Of a DNA stretch of 64,000 nucleotides, positions 28,294-36,745 are shown piece after piece. Location: assembly GCF_011382965.1 (NCBI RefSeq), contig NZ_CP049934.1, positions 2,356,001-2,420,000 of the forward strand. The letters run 5' to 3'. Under the pieces are notes generated by a model that had not been told where the DNA came from, did no database searches, and saw only the letters and a program-made list of their open reading frames with translations. Position 1 is the first letter of the stretch. Every line of letters begins with the position of its first letter. Source of the stretch: Leucobacter insecticola (GTDB lineage Bacteria > Actinomycetota > Actinomycetes > Actinomycetales > Microbacteriaceae). Both the position numbers and the translations under genes were made by a program.

Positions 28294-29046
28294 CTACTGC
28301 GCCGTATATCCGCCATCGACCAAATGGTAGCTGCCGGTCACAAATGATGCGGCGTCGCTCGCGAGGAATGCAACGAGGTGTGCGACCTCATCAGCCTGCC
28401 CCAGCCGCCCAATCGGGTGTTTTGCGATGAGCGCATCGCGGGTTGCGGCGTCTGCTCCTGCCAGGAGCGGTGTGTCAATATATCCCGGCCCCACCGAGTT
28501 CACCCGCACACCAGCTGCGGCGTACTCGAGTGCAGCAACCTTGGTCAGGCCAACGACGGCGTGCTTACTCGCGACATAGGCCGGTGAATATGCGGCTCCA
28601 ACGCTCCCGAGGATCGACGCAATGTTGACGACGGATCCCCCGCCAGTCTTCGCCATCGCAGCGACCTGTGCCCGTGTGCCGCGGAACACAGCATTCAGAT
28701 TGATGCTGATCACCTTTTCCCAGTCGGCGTCGCTGTATTCTCCGGTGGGCCCCACCGGTCCGCCGATCCCCGCGTTATTCACACCAATACCGAGTGGCGC
28801 GAGCGCCTCGGCAGCGCGAATGGTTTCCGCGATGACCTCGGGGGCCGCGGCATCACCGACCACCGCGACGGCTTCTCCTCCGGCCGCCCGAATCGCCGCG
28901 ACAACGGCCTCTGCATTCTCAGCGTTGAGATCCTGCACCACCACCTGCGCGCCATTTGCCGCGAGGAGCAGCGCGACGGCTCGCCCGATTCCCGCCCCCG
29001 CACCGGTCACTACTGCTGAACGATTCTGTACGTCGTATGTTGCCAT
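28294..29046 (-). CDS. Short-chain dehydrogenase/reductase (SDR)
   Basis: Classical 250-aa SDR. The NAD(P) site is TGAGAGIG near residue 15, the structural motif is NNAG, and the catalytic residues are Ser in NIASILGSVGAAYSPA and Tyr/Lys in YVASK. The C-terminal region ends FVTGSYHLVDGGYTAQ, typical of the FabG-like group. An Asp (VQDLNAEN) after the second strand favours NAD(H). The substrate cannot be named. The ATG at 29046 is chosen over 29229 because GGGAGA precedes it and the fold begins there. Confidence 0.88.
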   Translation of the reverse strand: MATYDVQNRSAVVTGAGAGIGRAVALLLAANGAQVVVQDLNAENAEAVVAAIRAAGGEAVAVVGDAAAPEVIAETIRAAEALAPLGIGVNNAGIGGPVGPTGEYSDADWEKVISINLNAVFRGTRAQVAAMAKTGGGSVVNIASILGSVGAAYSPAYVASKHAVVGLTKVAALEYAAAGVRVNSVGPGYIDTPLLAGADAATRDALIAKHPIGRLGQADEVAHLVAFLASDAASFVTGSYHLVDGGYTAQ

Positions 29047-29170
29047 TGTGAGTCTCCCTCTCTTCACCTTGTGCGAGGCAGCCGGTGTGCTCCCACGCTC
29101 TCGCCAAGCTACGCCTGTTGCCTGACTGTTGCCACACACAACTCGCACCGGAAGGTGAGAGGATGGGAGG

Positions 29171-30628
29171 ATGACTGCACTGGAGAATTTGGACTCAACG
29201 ACCGAGCCACAGAACACTGAAACCCACACGCCCGAAACTCACACGCCCGAAACTCACACCGTCGAGATCGACAACACCAACCGCAGCACTACCCCGCAGT
29301 CAGACAAGTTCCTCGACTATATTTCGACCGGTTGGGCCGAGCGCGCAGATGAGCTTCCGGCAGAGCTGCCCGTGGCCTCTTTCGCGCGCAAGCGCCGCGA
29401 TGCGCTCGCGGAGCAGTTCCCCGGCACGCGCCTCGTGATCCAGGCGGGCGCGATGAAGCAGCGCTCAAACGATACTTTCTACCAGTACCGCCCGCACAGC
29501 GCGTTTGCGCACCTCACCGGCTGGGGCTCGGAGAGTGAACCGGGGGCAATCCTGGTGCTCGATCCGGCTCCCGCGGGCAGCACAAGCAGCCACGAGGCGA
29601 CCCTGTTCTTCCGCGAGCGGGCTGGGCGCGACAGCGAGGAATTCTTTGCGAACCCTGAGATCGGTGAGTTCTGGATCGGGCCGCGCCCCTCGCTTGAGCA
29701 GGTCGCGGCATTGCTCGGGATCCGCACTGCGCCGCTCGCGGCCTTCACCAGCACCGCAGCAGATCTCACGCTGGATCATCCCGAGCTTGCCCGTGCGGCC
29801 TCGGAACTGCGCCTCGTGAAAGATGCCTACGAGCTTGCCGAGATGCAGGCCGCGGTCGACGCGACGGCCGACGGGTTCACCGATGTCCTCGCGGCGCTGC
29901 CGAAGGCCAGCCAGCATCCGCGCGGCGAGCGCGTCGTCGAGGGCGTGTTCAACCAGCGCGCGAGGCTCGAAGGCAACACCGTCGGCTATGAGACGATCGC
30001 GGCGGCGGGATCACACGCCTGTACGCTGCACTGGATCCGCAACGACGGAGAGGTGCGCGAGGGCGATCTGCTCCTGCTCGACGCCGGCGTCGAACTCGAC
30101 AGCCTCTACACCGCTGATATCACCCGCACCGTCCCGATCTCGGGGACGTTCAGCCCGGTACAGCGCCGTGTCTACGAGGCCGTGCTTGAGGCCGCAGATG
30201 CTGCGCGTGCGATCGTGCGGCCCGGGATCCGCTTCGGCGACGTTCACGATGCCGCAATGCAGGTGATCGAGCGATACACCCGCGAGTGGGGCTTCCTGCC
30301 GAGCAACGAAAACGATCCGACCGCGTATTACCGCCGCTATATGGTGCACGGCACGAGCCACCACCTCGGCCTTGATGTGCACGACTGTGCCCAGGCACGC
30401 CGTGACATGTATCTCGACGGGATCCTCAAGGAGGGCATGGTCTTTACGATCGAGCCCGGGCTGTACTTCCAGCCTGACGACCTCACCGTGCCCGAGGAGT
30501 ACCGGGGCATCGGGGTCAGGATCGAGGACGACATCGTGGTTACCGAGACCGGCTGCGTGAATCTCTCGGCGGCGATCCCGCGCACCGCGGACGAGGTGGA
30601 GGCCTGGATCACCGCCGCACAGCGGTAG
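29171..30628 (+). CDS. pepP: Xaa-Pro aminopeptidase (aminopeptidase P, M24B)
   Basis: The 485-aa enzyme removes N-terminal residues preceding proline. The two metal ions are bound by Asp in LLLDAGVELDSLYTADITRT (both Asp), His in HGTSHHLGLDVHD, Glu in FTIEPGLYF and Glu in GVRIEDDIVV. An N-terminal aminopeptidase P domain precedes the pita-bread catalytic domain (from about residue 215). The first roughly 35 residues are a Thr/Glu/His-rich tail with a THTPE repeat that is not part of the family fold. GGGAGG stands directly before the ATG. The 3' end overlaps the convergent flavoprotein gene by 20 nt. Confidence 0.93.
   Translation: MTALENLDSTTEPQNTETHTPETHTPETHTVEIDNTNRSTTPQSDKFLDYISTGWAERADELPAELPVASFARKRRDALAEQFPGTRLVIQAGAMKQRSNDTFYQYRPHSAFAHLTGWGSESEPGAILVLDPAPAGSTSSHEATLFFRERAGRDSEEFFANPEIGEFWIGPRPSLEQVAALLGIRTAPLAAFTSTAADLTLDHPELARAASELRLVKDAYELAEMQAAVDATADGFTDVLAALPKASQHPRGERVVEGVFNQRARLEGNTVGYETIAAAGSHACTLHWIRNDGEVREGDLLLLDAGVELDSLYTADITRTVPISGTFSPVQRRVYEAVLEAADAARAIVRPGIRFGDVHDAAMQVIERYTREWGFLPSNENDPTAYYRRYMVHGTSHHLGLDVHDCAQARRDMYLDGILKEGMVFTIEPGLYFQPDDLTVPEEYRGIGVRIEDDIVVTETGCVNLSAAIPRTADEVEAWITAAQR
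29222..29266 (+). repeat. Three 15-bp tandem repeats within pepP
   Basis: Three consecutive 15-nt units encode THTPE, THTPE and THTVE near the N-terminus of the aminopeptidase. Units one and two differ by one base, the third by several. In-frame length change would leave the enzyme intact. Confidence 0.75.
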
Positions 30629-32234
30629 CTTCCTCTCCGAGGATCTCGAGCGCCGCTTGCGCCGCGTTGTGGCCGCCGAGGCCGCTCACGGCCCCGCCGC
30701 GGCGCGCACCCGAGCCGCACACGAGCACGTTCGGCAGCTGCGTGGCCACTCCCCAGCGGGCGGCGGGGGTCGAGAGATCCTCGTCGTCCGCGGCCCACGG
30801 CCAGGAGAGACCCCCGTGGAAGATATCGCCGCCGATCATGCCAAGCGATTCCTCGAGGTCCAGGGTCGTGCGCGCCTCGATGCACGGTGTGCCATCGGGG
30901 GCGATGTAGAGGCAATCAGCGATCGGCTCTGCGAGCACTGAATCGAGCGAACGCTGCGCGGCAACGAGTAGTTTTTCGCGCAGCTGCTCATTATTCTCCG
31001 CGTTCACAAGGCGATCCGGTACGTGCAAACCAAAGAGCGTGAGCGTCTGCACGCCTTCTTTCTGCAGCTCTTCGGAGAGGATTGAGGGATCCGTGAGCGA
31101 GTGACAGTAGATCTCGGCAGGCAGCGGATGAGGCAGCGCACCGCTCGCAGCCGCGGCGTGCGCGGCGTCGAGCTGAGTGAGCGTTTCGTTGATGTGAAAG
31201 GTGCCCGCGAACGCAGCACTCGGATCAACACTCGTGTCCCGAAGCTTCGGCAGCCGCTTCAACAGCATGTTGATCTTGACCTGTGCCCCCTCGGGGCGCG
31301 GCACCCGAGAGGATTCCGTCACGGCCACCCCGCCCGCTGTCAGCATCTTCTCGAAGAGCGCGGGGCCGAGCCCGTTGAGCACGAGACGCCCGCGCAGTGA
31401 TCCCGAGCCGCCGTTCTGCACAAAGGTCACAGTGCCCTCAGCCGACACGGCCGTGACCTCCGCGCCCGTGCGCAGTTCAGCGCCCGCGACGAGCGCCGCG
31501 CGCTCAAGTTCACCGCTGACCCGCCCCATGCCACCGACGGGCACGTCCCAGTCCCCCGTTCCCCCGCCGATGACGTGGTAGAGGAAGCACAGGTTTTGCC
31601 TGAGCGATTCCTCGTCGGCCGTCGCAAAGGTACCGATAAGGCCGTCGGTGAGGGCGATCCCGCGCGCAAGATCGGTGTTGAGTGACTCGCGGATGACGTG
31701 CCCAATCGGGCGCTCAATGAAGTCGTCCCAGAGCGCGTCATCACCGATCAGTTCTTTCACCTCAGAGCGACGCTTGAGCGGCTCGGTGACGGTCGGAAAC
31801 AGTCGACGCGCAAGCGGCCCGATACGGTCGTAGAAGGCCGCGAATCGTTCGGCTTCAGCTGGGTCACCGGTCACCCTATTAAACGAGGCGGCCGTGGCGG
31901 CGACATCACCGTTGTCGACGAGCAGGCCGAGGCTCGGATCCGCGGGGTCCGGGGTGTAGGAGGAATACCGGCGGCGATTCAGATCGATCTTGAGGCCCAG
32001 ATCCTGAATAATCTGCTGCGGCAACAGGCTCACCAAATAGGAGTACCGCGAGAGCCTCGCCGCGACGCCCGCCCAGGGTTCTTCCGACACCGCAGCACCA
32101 CCCAGATGGTCAAGGCGTTCGAGCACCGCCACCGATTTTCCCGCCCGGGCGAGATAGGCAGCCGCGACAAGCGCGTTGTGTCCTCCACCAACAATGACGA
32201 CGTCGTGTGTGTATTCATGAGCTGCTTTGGTCAT
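30609..32234 (-). CDS. Phytoene dehydrogenase-like FAD-dependent oxidoreductase (PYROXD2/CrtI-like)
   Basis: The 541-aa protein has the N-terminal dinucleotide site DVVIVGGGHNALVAAAYLARAGKSVAVLE (residues about 11-40) and LGGAAVSEE, typical of CrtI/PYROXD2-type flavoproteins. It has the C-terminal FAD motif VLVCGSGARRGGAVSGLGGHNAAQAAL. No carotenoid biosynthesis genes are nearby, so a carotenoid role is not supported. A 14-bp palindrome (32241-32254) overlaps its candidate -10 box TACGCT, 7 nt before the ATG. It lies directly downstream of a MarR gene on the same strand. Confidence 0.87.
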   Translation of the reverse strand: MTKAAHEYTHDVVIVGGGHNALVAAAYLARAGKSVAVLERLDHLGGAAVSEEPWAGVAARLSRYSYLVSLLPQQIIQDLGLKIDLNRRRYSSYTPDPADPSLGLLVDNGDVAATAASFNRVTGDPAEAERFAAFYDRIGPLARRLFPTVTEPLKRRSEVKELIGDDALWDDFIERPIGHVIRESLNTDLARGIALTDGLIGTFATADEESLRQNLCFLYHVIGGGTGDWDVPVGGMGRVSGELERAALVAGAELRTGAEVTAVSAEGTVTFVQNGGSGSLRGRLVLNGLGPALFEKMLTAGGVAVTESSRVPRPEGAQVKINMLLKRLPKLRDTSVDPSAAFAGTFHINETLTQLDAAHAAAASGALPHPLPAEIYCHSLTDPSILSEELQKEGVQTLTLFGLHVPDRLVNAENNEQLREKLLVAAQRSLDSVLAEPIADCLYIAPDGTPCIEARTTLDLEESLGMIGGDIFHGGLSWPWAADDEDLSTPAARWGVATQLPNVLVCGSGARRGGAVSGLGGHNAAQAALEILGEEATAVRR

Positions 32235-32240
32235 AACCCC

Positions 32241-32254
32241 CAGCGTATACGCTG
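32241..32254. promoter_or_regulatory. 14-bp perfect palindrome overlapping the promoter of the flavoprotein gene
   Basis: CAGCGTATACGCTG is its own reverse complement and spans the minus-strand -10 candidate TACGCT (plus-strand 32242-32247), which is 7 nt from the ATG at 32234. A repressor bound here would block the promoter. The binding protein is unknown; the adjacent MarR regulator is one candidate. Confidence 0.45.
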
Positions 32255-32303
32255 CGTGGCATTCCAGGGCTAATCGCGCAAAATGACAGGCAGCGCGTCT
32301 GTG

Positions 32304-32885
32304 CTATCCCTGCGGGTCGGTTTCCTCAAGGAGACTCGGATCCCCAAGACCGCGCGAGATGAGCGCCGAGAGGATCCTGACGAGCGTTTCGCGTTCTTCG
32401 TCGGTAATGAGCGCCGACCAGGCCTTTTCACGCTCGTTGTAGCGAGCAAAGTCGCGTTGGAAGGCGCTCGCGCCGAGCTCTGTGGGCGCGATCAGCATCA
32501 CTCGACGGTCCTCGGGTGAGATGCGTCTCGACAGGAGGCCTCGCTTGACGAGCGAGTCCACAATGGTCGACGCGGTGGCTTTCTTGAGACTGGCGAACTT
32601 CGTCAGGTGCCGAAACTCCACTTCGCCCTGCAAATTTGCGATGAGAAGAACGTTGAGCTCCGCCGGCGTCAGGTCGCCGTGCTTCTGCAGATCTTCGTGA
32701 AGATCCAAGAACACGAGATTGGAAGCGGTTCGAAGTGTCATACACAATCGCATGGCGTGCTCATCGACGCCCGGAATCATGCGGGGAATCGTCTCAGTTG
32801 CGCGGTCGCGCAAGTCCCACATCTCCAGTTCTAGCGGCGTGTAATCAGCGTCTCGTGTCCCCAATTTTCCAGCTTCCTTTTCCAC
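32304..32885 (-). CDS. MarR-family transcriptional regulator
   Basis: The 193-aa protein has a central winged helix with the MarR layout: LTPAELNVLLIANLQGE, a recognition helix region HLTKFASLKKATASTIVDSLVKRGLLSRRISPEDRRVMLIAPTELG, then dimerisation helices at the C-terminus. About 45 extra residues precede the DNA-binding domain, longer than usual. It is divergent from the AKR/ABC-transporter operon at 33034, with a palindrome in the gap. That makes this operon, together with the flavoprotein downstream, its likely target set. Confidence 0.88.
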   Translation of the reverse strand: MEKEAGKLGTRDADYTPLELEMWDLRDRATETIPRMIPGVDEHAMRLCMTLRTASNLVFLDLHEDLQKHGDLTPAELNVLLIANLQGEVEFRHLTKFASLKKATASTIVDSLVKRGLLSRRISPEDRRVMLIAPTELGASAFQRDFARYNEREKAWSALITDEERETLVRILSALISRGLGDPSLLEETDPQG

Positions 32886-32929
32886 GTCAGCAGTGCCTCA
32901 ACTATAGCCACCAAAAAAATATCGTTCAG

Positions 32930-32942
32930 GAATAGACTATTC
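32930..32942. promoter_or_regulatory. Candidate MarR operator GAATAG-A-CTATTC
   Basis: A 13-bp inverted repeat with a 1-nt centre lies in the AT-rich 148-nt gap between the divergent marR gene and the aldo/keto reductase operon. It is flanked by GTTC at about 32924 and GAAC at about 32949, extending partial symmetry. Position and symmetry suit autoregulation by the MarR protein and control of the operon. Confidence 0.45.
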
Positions 32943-33033
32943 GAATCCGAACAATTATGCTGATGGAACACTTTTAGTCGACACCTGTTTGCTAATTTGA
33001 ACGCACCTCAACGAAGCGGAAGGAACACTCCCC

Positions 33034-34008
33034 ATGGAGCGAAACACCCTCGGGCACAGCGGACTACAGGTCCCGCCACTCACGCTGGGCTCGTACCACG
33101 TATACGACCGGATGAGCCAGGAGGAGATCGTAGATCTTCTTCGAACCGCGGTTGATGCGGGCATCAACTGGTTCGATGTCGGCCACTACGCCTCCGCCGC
33201 GAATCCCGAGCGGCGAGTATCTGACACCGACATTCGATTCGGCTGGGCTCGGATCGCCGCCGGCATCAAGCGTGAAGACTACATTCACACCGAAAAGCTG
33301 TGGTTCGGCGGCCCACGCCCCACGTTCAAGGCGCAGCTTGCCGAATCACTCCCACGCGCACAGGTGGATGCTGCCGACATCGTGATCGAGAACCCAGACA
33401 CCGCCTATCACTTCGGCACTCCTCACGACATGAAAGACATCGTGACACAGATGGCCGGAGTCATCGACGCCGGACTCTCCCGATTCTGGGGCATCAATCA
33501 CGCGACACCCGCAGAGATCCGCGAGGCTTGCGAATTTGCTGACCGGGAGGGGATGCCGCTGCCGACCGTGCTGCAGCTTCCATACAGCGCCATCGCCCGC
33601 CGCATGGCTGAGGATCCGGATCTGGTCGAGGTCATGACCGACTTCGACCTCACGATCCAGGCCTCGAACACCCTGGCCGTTGGTGTCCTCGTTGGTCGCC
33701 CCGCTGCGCAGGCCGGCCGGCCGCTTGGCCCCGACGGAATGACAGCCCATGCCGAGCGCGTCGCGGGAGAGTTCGCGCAGATCGCCGAGTCACTCGAGGC
33801 AACACCTGCTCAGCTCGCCATCGCGTTCACACTCGCCAACCCGCACGTCGCATCAGTCATCGCGGGCATGAGCAAACGGTCGCAGCTCGAAGACAACCTC
33901 GGTGCGATCAGCCTCCTGTCGCGAGTCGGAGCCGCCGGGATCCGCGACGCGCTCAGCGCCCTCCCCCAGAACGAACGCGAACTCAGCGTCGGTGAACTCG
34001 AAAACTAG
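33034..34008 (+). CDS. Aldo/keto-reductase-fold protein, non-canonical catalytic residues
   Basis: This 324-aa protein has the AKR (alpha/beta)8 barrel pattern: NTLGHSGLQVPPLTLGSY at the start, AVDAGINWFDVGHYAS with Asp and Tyr of the tetrad, and HTEKLWFG with Lys. The fourth tetrad residue, His, normally in a Y/V-x-x-H-x-PD strand, is replaced (IVIENPD). It is the first gene of a six-gene operon with a Dpp-type importer and ends 19 nt before the binding-protein gene. GGAAGGA precedes the ATG. It could act on a compound brought in by the importer, but the missing His makes normal reductase chemistry doubtful. Confidence 0.85.
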   Translation: MERNTLGHSGLQVPPLTLGSYHVYDRMSQEEIVDLLRTAVDAGINWFDVGHYASAANPERRVSDTDIRFGWARIAAGIKREDYIHTEKLWFGGPRPTFKAQLAESLPRAQVDAADIVIENPDTAYHFGTPHDMKDIVTQMAGVIDAGLSRFWGINHATPAEIREACEFADREGMPLPTVLQLPYSAIARRMAEDPDLVEVMTDFDLTIQASNTLAVGVLVGRPAAQAGRPLGPDGMTAHAERVAGEFAQIAESLEATPAQLAIAFTLANPHVASVIAGMSKRSQLEDNLGAISLLSRVGAAGIRDALSALPQNERELSVGELEN

Positions 34009-34027
34009 GCCAAGGGATAGAGACATT

Positions 34028-35683
34028 ATGAGAATCAAACCAACTTTTGTGAGTGGGGTGGCCCTCGCGGCCGCGGCCGCGCTGCTACTCTCCTCGTGCG
34101 CGAGCGACCGCGGAGGAAACGCAAACGGCACATCTGGCGATGGCGTCTTTGTCTTTGCTGGCTCCGCCGATCCAGTATCGCTTGATCCGGCATTGTCTAG
34201 CGACAGTGAGACCAGCCGCGTCACGCAGCAGATGTTTGAGGGCCTCGTCGGATACGCCGAGGGATCCGCCGAGATCGAACCCAAGCTCGCGACCGAGTGG
34301 ACACAAAGCGAAGACGGCAAGAGCTTCACCTTCAAGCTGCGCGAAAACGTCGAGTTCAGCGACGGGACCCCCTTCAACGCGGAGGCCGTTTGCTATAACT
34401 TCGACCGCTGGTACAACTGGACCGGCCCCCTGCAGGGGCAGAACATCTCGAATCTGTATCAGCTGATCTTCGGTGGCTTCAAAACAAGCGACGATCCTGC
34501 ACTCACCGACGGCCTCTATGAGAGCTGCTCCGCAGATTCTGAGCACGAAGTGACCATTCATCTCAGCCGCACCTATGGCAACTTCGTTCAGTCGCTCGCG
34601 ATTGTGCAGTTCGCCATGCAGAGTCCCACGGCTCTTGAGAAGTACGCTGCGGACGAGGTCGCCGTCGACGGCGGTGACGTTCGGTTTGGTGAGTACGCCA
34701 CCAAGCATCCGACGGGAACCGGCCCCTATGTCTTTGAATCCTGGGACAACGGCCAGCAGATCACCCTGCGCGCGAACGAGAATTACTGGGGCGACAAGGC
34801 CAAGACCGAGCGCGTCATCATCAAGTTCATCGCCGATCCGACCGCGAGGGTCCAGGCATTGCAGAGCGGCGAAATCGATGCCTACGATCTCGTCGCCCCC
34901 GCCGACATCGCCGCCCTCAGCGGTGACGGATACCAGCTCCTCAACCGCGATCCGTTCAATGTGCTCTACCTCGGCATGGACCAGGCAACCCCCGAGTTGC
35001 AGGACGTGCGCGTGCGCGAGGCCATCTCGTACGCGATCGATAAGGATGCGCTGATCGCGCAGACACTTCCCGAGGGATCCGAGGCCGCGACGCAGTTTGT
35101 GCCGCCGGTGGTCGCCGGCTGGAGCCCGAACGCGAAGGGGTTTGCTCACGACCCCGAGAAGGCCCGCAAACTTCTCGCCGAGGCGGGTCAGAGTGATCTC
35201 ACGCTCGACTTCTACTACCCGACCGGTGTATCCCGGCCATACATGCCCGCCCCGGAGGATCTTTTCGTTGCCCTCCGCACACAACTGGAGGCTGCGGGGA
35301 TCACGGTCAATGGAATTCCGCAAAAGTGGAGTCCCGAGTATCTTGAGACGACCAAGGCAAAGCCCGGCCACGGACTATACCTGCTCGGTGCAACCCTCAT
35401 TATCAACGCGCCGGAAACACTCGGCATCTTCTTCAGCGGCCCGAACGTGGAGTGGGGAATGGACAACCCGGCCGTGTTTGAAGCAGTCGGAAGTGCGCGT
35501 CTGGAGATGACACCGGAGCTCTCGGCGAAGGCCTACAAAGAGGCAGCCGACCTCATTAGCACGGTCATCCCCGGGGTGCCGCTCGCCCACGTTCCGGTCA
35601 CTGTGGCACTGGCCGCAGGTGTTTCGGGCTACGTACCCAGCCCCACCGGTGGCGAGGTCTGGAACACCGTCAGCGTCAAGTAG
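34028..35683 (+). CDS. ABC transporter substrate-binding lipoprotein, peptide type (SBP family 5)
   Basis: The 551-aa protein starts at ATG 34028 with a lipoprotein signal (LLLSSC, Cys at about residue 24). It follows the DppA/OppA pattern: DPVSLDPALSSDSETSRVTQQMFEGLVGY, the family 5 signature around KLATEWTQSEDGKSFTFKLRENVEFSDGTPFNAEAV, TGPYVFESWDNGQ, and AISYAIDKDAL. It should capture peptides or similar small molecules outside the cell and deliver them to the permeases encoded next. An earlier frame start at 33902 lies inside the previous gene and is not used. A strong RNA hairpin follows the stop. Confidence 0.93.
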   Translation: MRIKPTFVSGVALAAAAALLLSSCASDRGGNANGTSGDGVFVFAGSADPVSLDPALSSDSETSRVTQQMFEGLVGYAEGSAEIEPKLATEWTQSEDGKSFTFKLRENVEFSDGTPFNAEAVCYNFDRWYNWTGPLQGQNISNLYQLIFGGFKTSDDPALTDGLYESCSADSEHEVTIHLSRTYGNFVQSLAIVQFAMQSPTALEKYAADEVAVDGGDVRFGEYATKHPTGTGPYVFESWDNGQQITLRANENYWGDKAKTERVIIKFIADPTARVQALQSGEIDAYDLVAPADIAALSGDGYQLLNRDPFNVLYLGMDQATPELQDVRVREAISYAIDKDALIAQTLPEGSEAATQFVPPVVAGWSPNAKGFAHDPEKARKLLAEAGQSDLTLDFYYPTGVSRPYMPAPEDLFVALRTQLEAAGITVNGIPQKWSPEYLETTKAKPGHGLYLLGATLIINAPETLGIFFSGPNVEWGMDNPAVFEAVGSARLEMTPELSAKAYKEAADLISTVIPGVPLAHVPVTVALAAGVSGYVPSPTGGEVWNTVSVK

Positions 35684-35687
35684 TCAC

Positions 35688-35717
35688 GGGTGTGGGGTGC
35701 TCCGGCACCCCACACCC
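35688..35717 (+). repeat. 13-bp perfect hairpin with TCCG loop between binding-protein and permease genes
   Basis: Arms 35688-35700 and 35705-35717 pair perfectly and are closed by TCCG. No T-run follows, so it is not a standard terminator. Such stems after binding-protein genes often protect the upstream mRNA from 3' decay, giving more binding protein than permease. Confidence 0.65.
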
Positions 35718-35740
35718 CCGACCCAGCCGGGTGAACATTC

Positions 35741-36745
35741 ATGATTCGATACATTACGCAACGTCTACTGCAGACAGTGCCGGTCCTTGTCGGACTCCTG
35801 GTTCTGCTGTTTGTGTGGCTGCGCATGCTGCCGGGAAACCCCGCGCAGGCACTGCTCGGCGAAACAGCAACCTCCGAGGCGGTGGCGCGACTCAACGCAC
35901 AGTACGGCTTCGACAAGCCACTGCTGGAGCAGTTCTGGCTCTATATTGTGCGCCTGTTTTCTGGCGACTTTGGAACCTCGATCCGCACCGGTGAAAACGT
36001 GCTCGACAGCTTCATCTCGCGATTTCCAGCGACACTGGAACTCGCCATCGCCGCGCTCCTGTTCGCGGCGATCGTGGGGATCCCTCTCGGTTACCTCGCC
36101 GCACGACGCCGCGGCACGCTCTTCGACAGCATCGTCGTCGGTGGGTCCCTCTTCGGGGTGGTGGTGCCCGTCTTCTTTCTCGCCTACATCCTCAAATTCG
36201 TCTTCGCACTCAAGCTCGGCATGTTCCCCACCGCGGGCAGGATCGACTCGCGGATCGAGGCGACACACCCCACGCGCCTGTACGTGCTCGACGGTGTACT
36301 CACGGGCGAGTGGGACGCGGCCCTCAACTCCCTCGCGCATCTGATCCTGCCAGCGATTGCGCTGGGCGCAATCCCGCTCGCGATGATCGTGAGGATCACT
36401 CGCGCATCGGTACTCGAGACCATGGGCGAAGATTTCGTGCGCACAGCGACGGCGAAAGGACTCGATCGATTCGTCATCAGCCGCCGCCACGTGTTGCGCC
36501 CGGCGCTGCTCCCGGTGGTCACGGTGTTTGGCCTCCAGGCGGGGGCACTCCTGGCCGGTGCGGTGCTCACCGAGACGGTCTTCGCGCTCAACGGAATCGG
36601 CCAGTTTCTGTTTGAGGCCATCAATCAACTCGACTATCCGGTGCTGCAGCTCTACATCCTATTCATCGCGGTGATCTACGTGTTTGTCAACCTCCTCGTT
36701 GACATCACCTACGGATACATCGACCCACGAACGAGATTGTCATGA
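35741..36745 (+). CDS. Peptide ABC transporter permease, DppB/OppB type
   Basis: The 334-aa protein has the N-terminal DppB pattern (MIRYITQRLLQTVPVLVGLLVLLFVWLRMLPGNPA), about six membrane helices and the EAA-type loop near HLILPAIALGAIPLAMIVRITRASVLETMGEDFVRTATAKGL that contacts the ATPases. It forms the channel with the next permease, whose ATG overlaps this gene's TGA (ATGA). The spacing and coupling show it belongs to one operon with the binding protein and ATPases. Confidence 0.93.
   Translation: MIRYITQRLLQTVPVLVGLLVLLFVWLRMLPGNPAQALLGETATSEAVARLNAQYGFDKPLLEQFWLYIVRLFSGDFGTSIRTGENVLDSFISRFPATLELAIAALLFAAIVGIPLGYLAARRRGTLFDSIVVGGSLFGVVVPVFFLAYILKFVFALKLGMFPTAGRIDSRIEATHPTRLYVLDGVLTGEWDAALNSLAHLILPAIALGAIPLAMIVRITRASVLETMGEDFVRTATAKGLDRFVISRRHVLRPALLPVVTVFGLQAGALLAGAVLTETVFALNGIGQFLFEAINQLDYPVLQLYILFIAVIYVFVNLLVDITYGYIDPRTRLS

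Noticed and set aside
30609..32234. Carotenoid desaturase
   Set aside because: The flavoprotein resembles CrtI/PYROXD2 in general, but no phytoene synthase or GGPP synthase gene is in the window.
34085..35371. 428-codon minus-strand frame
   Set aside because: Antisense shadow of the substrate-binding lipoprotein gene.
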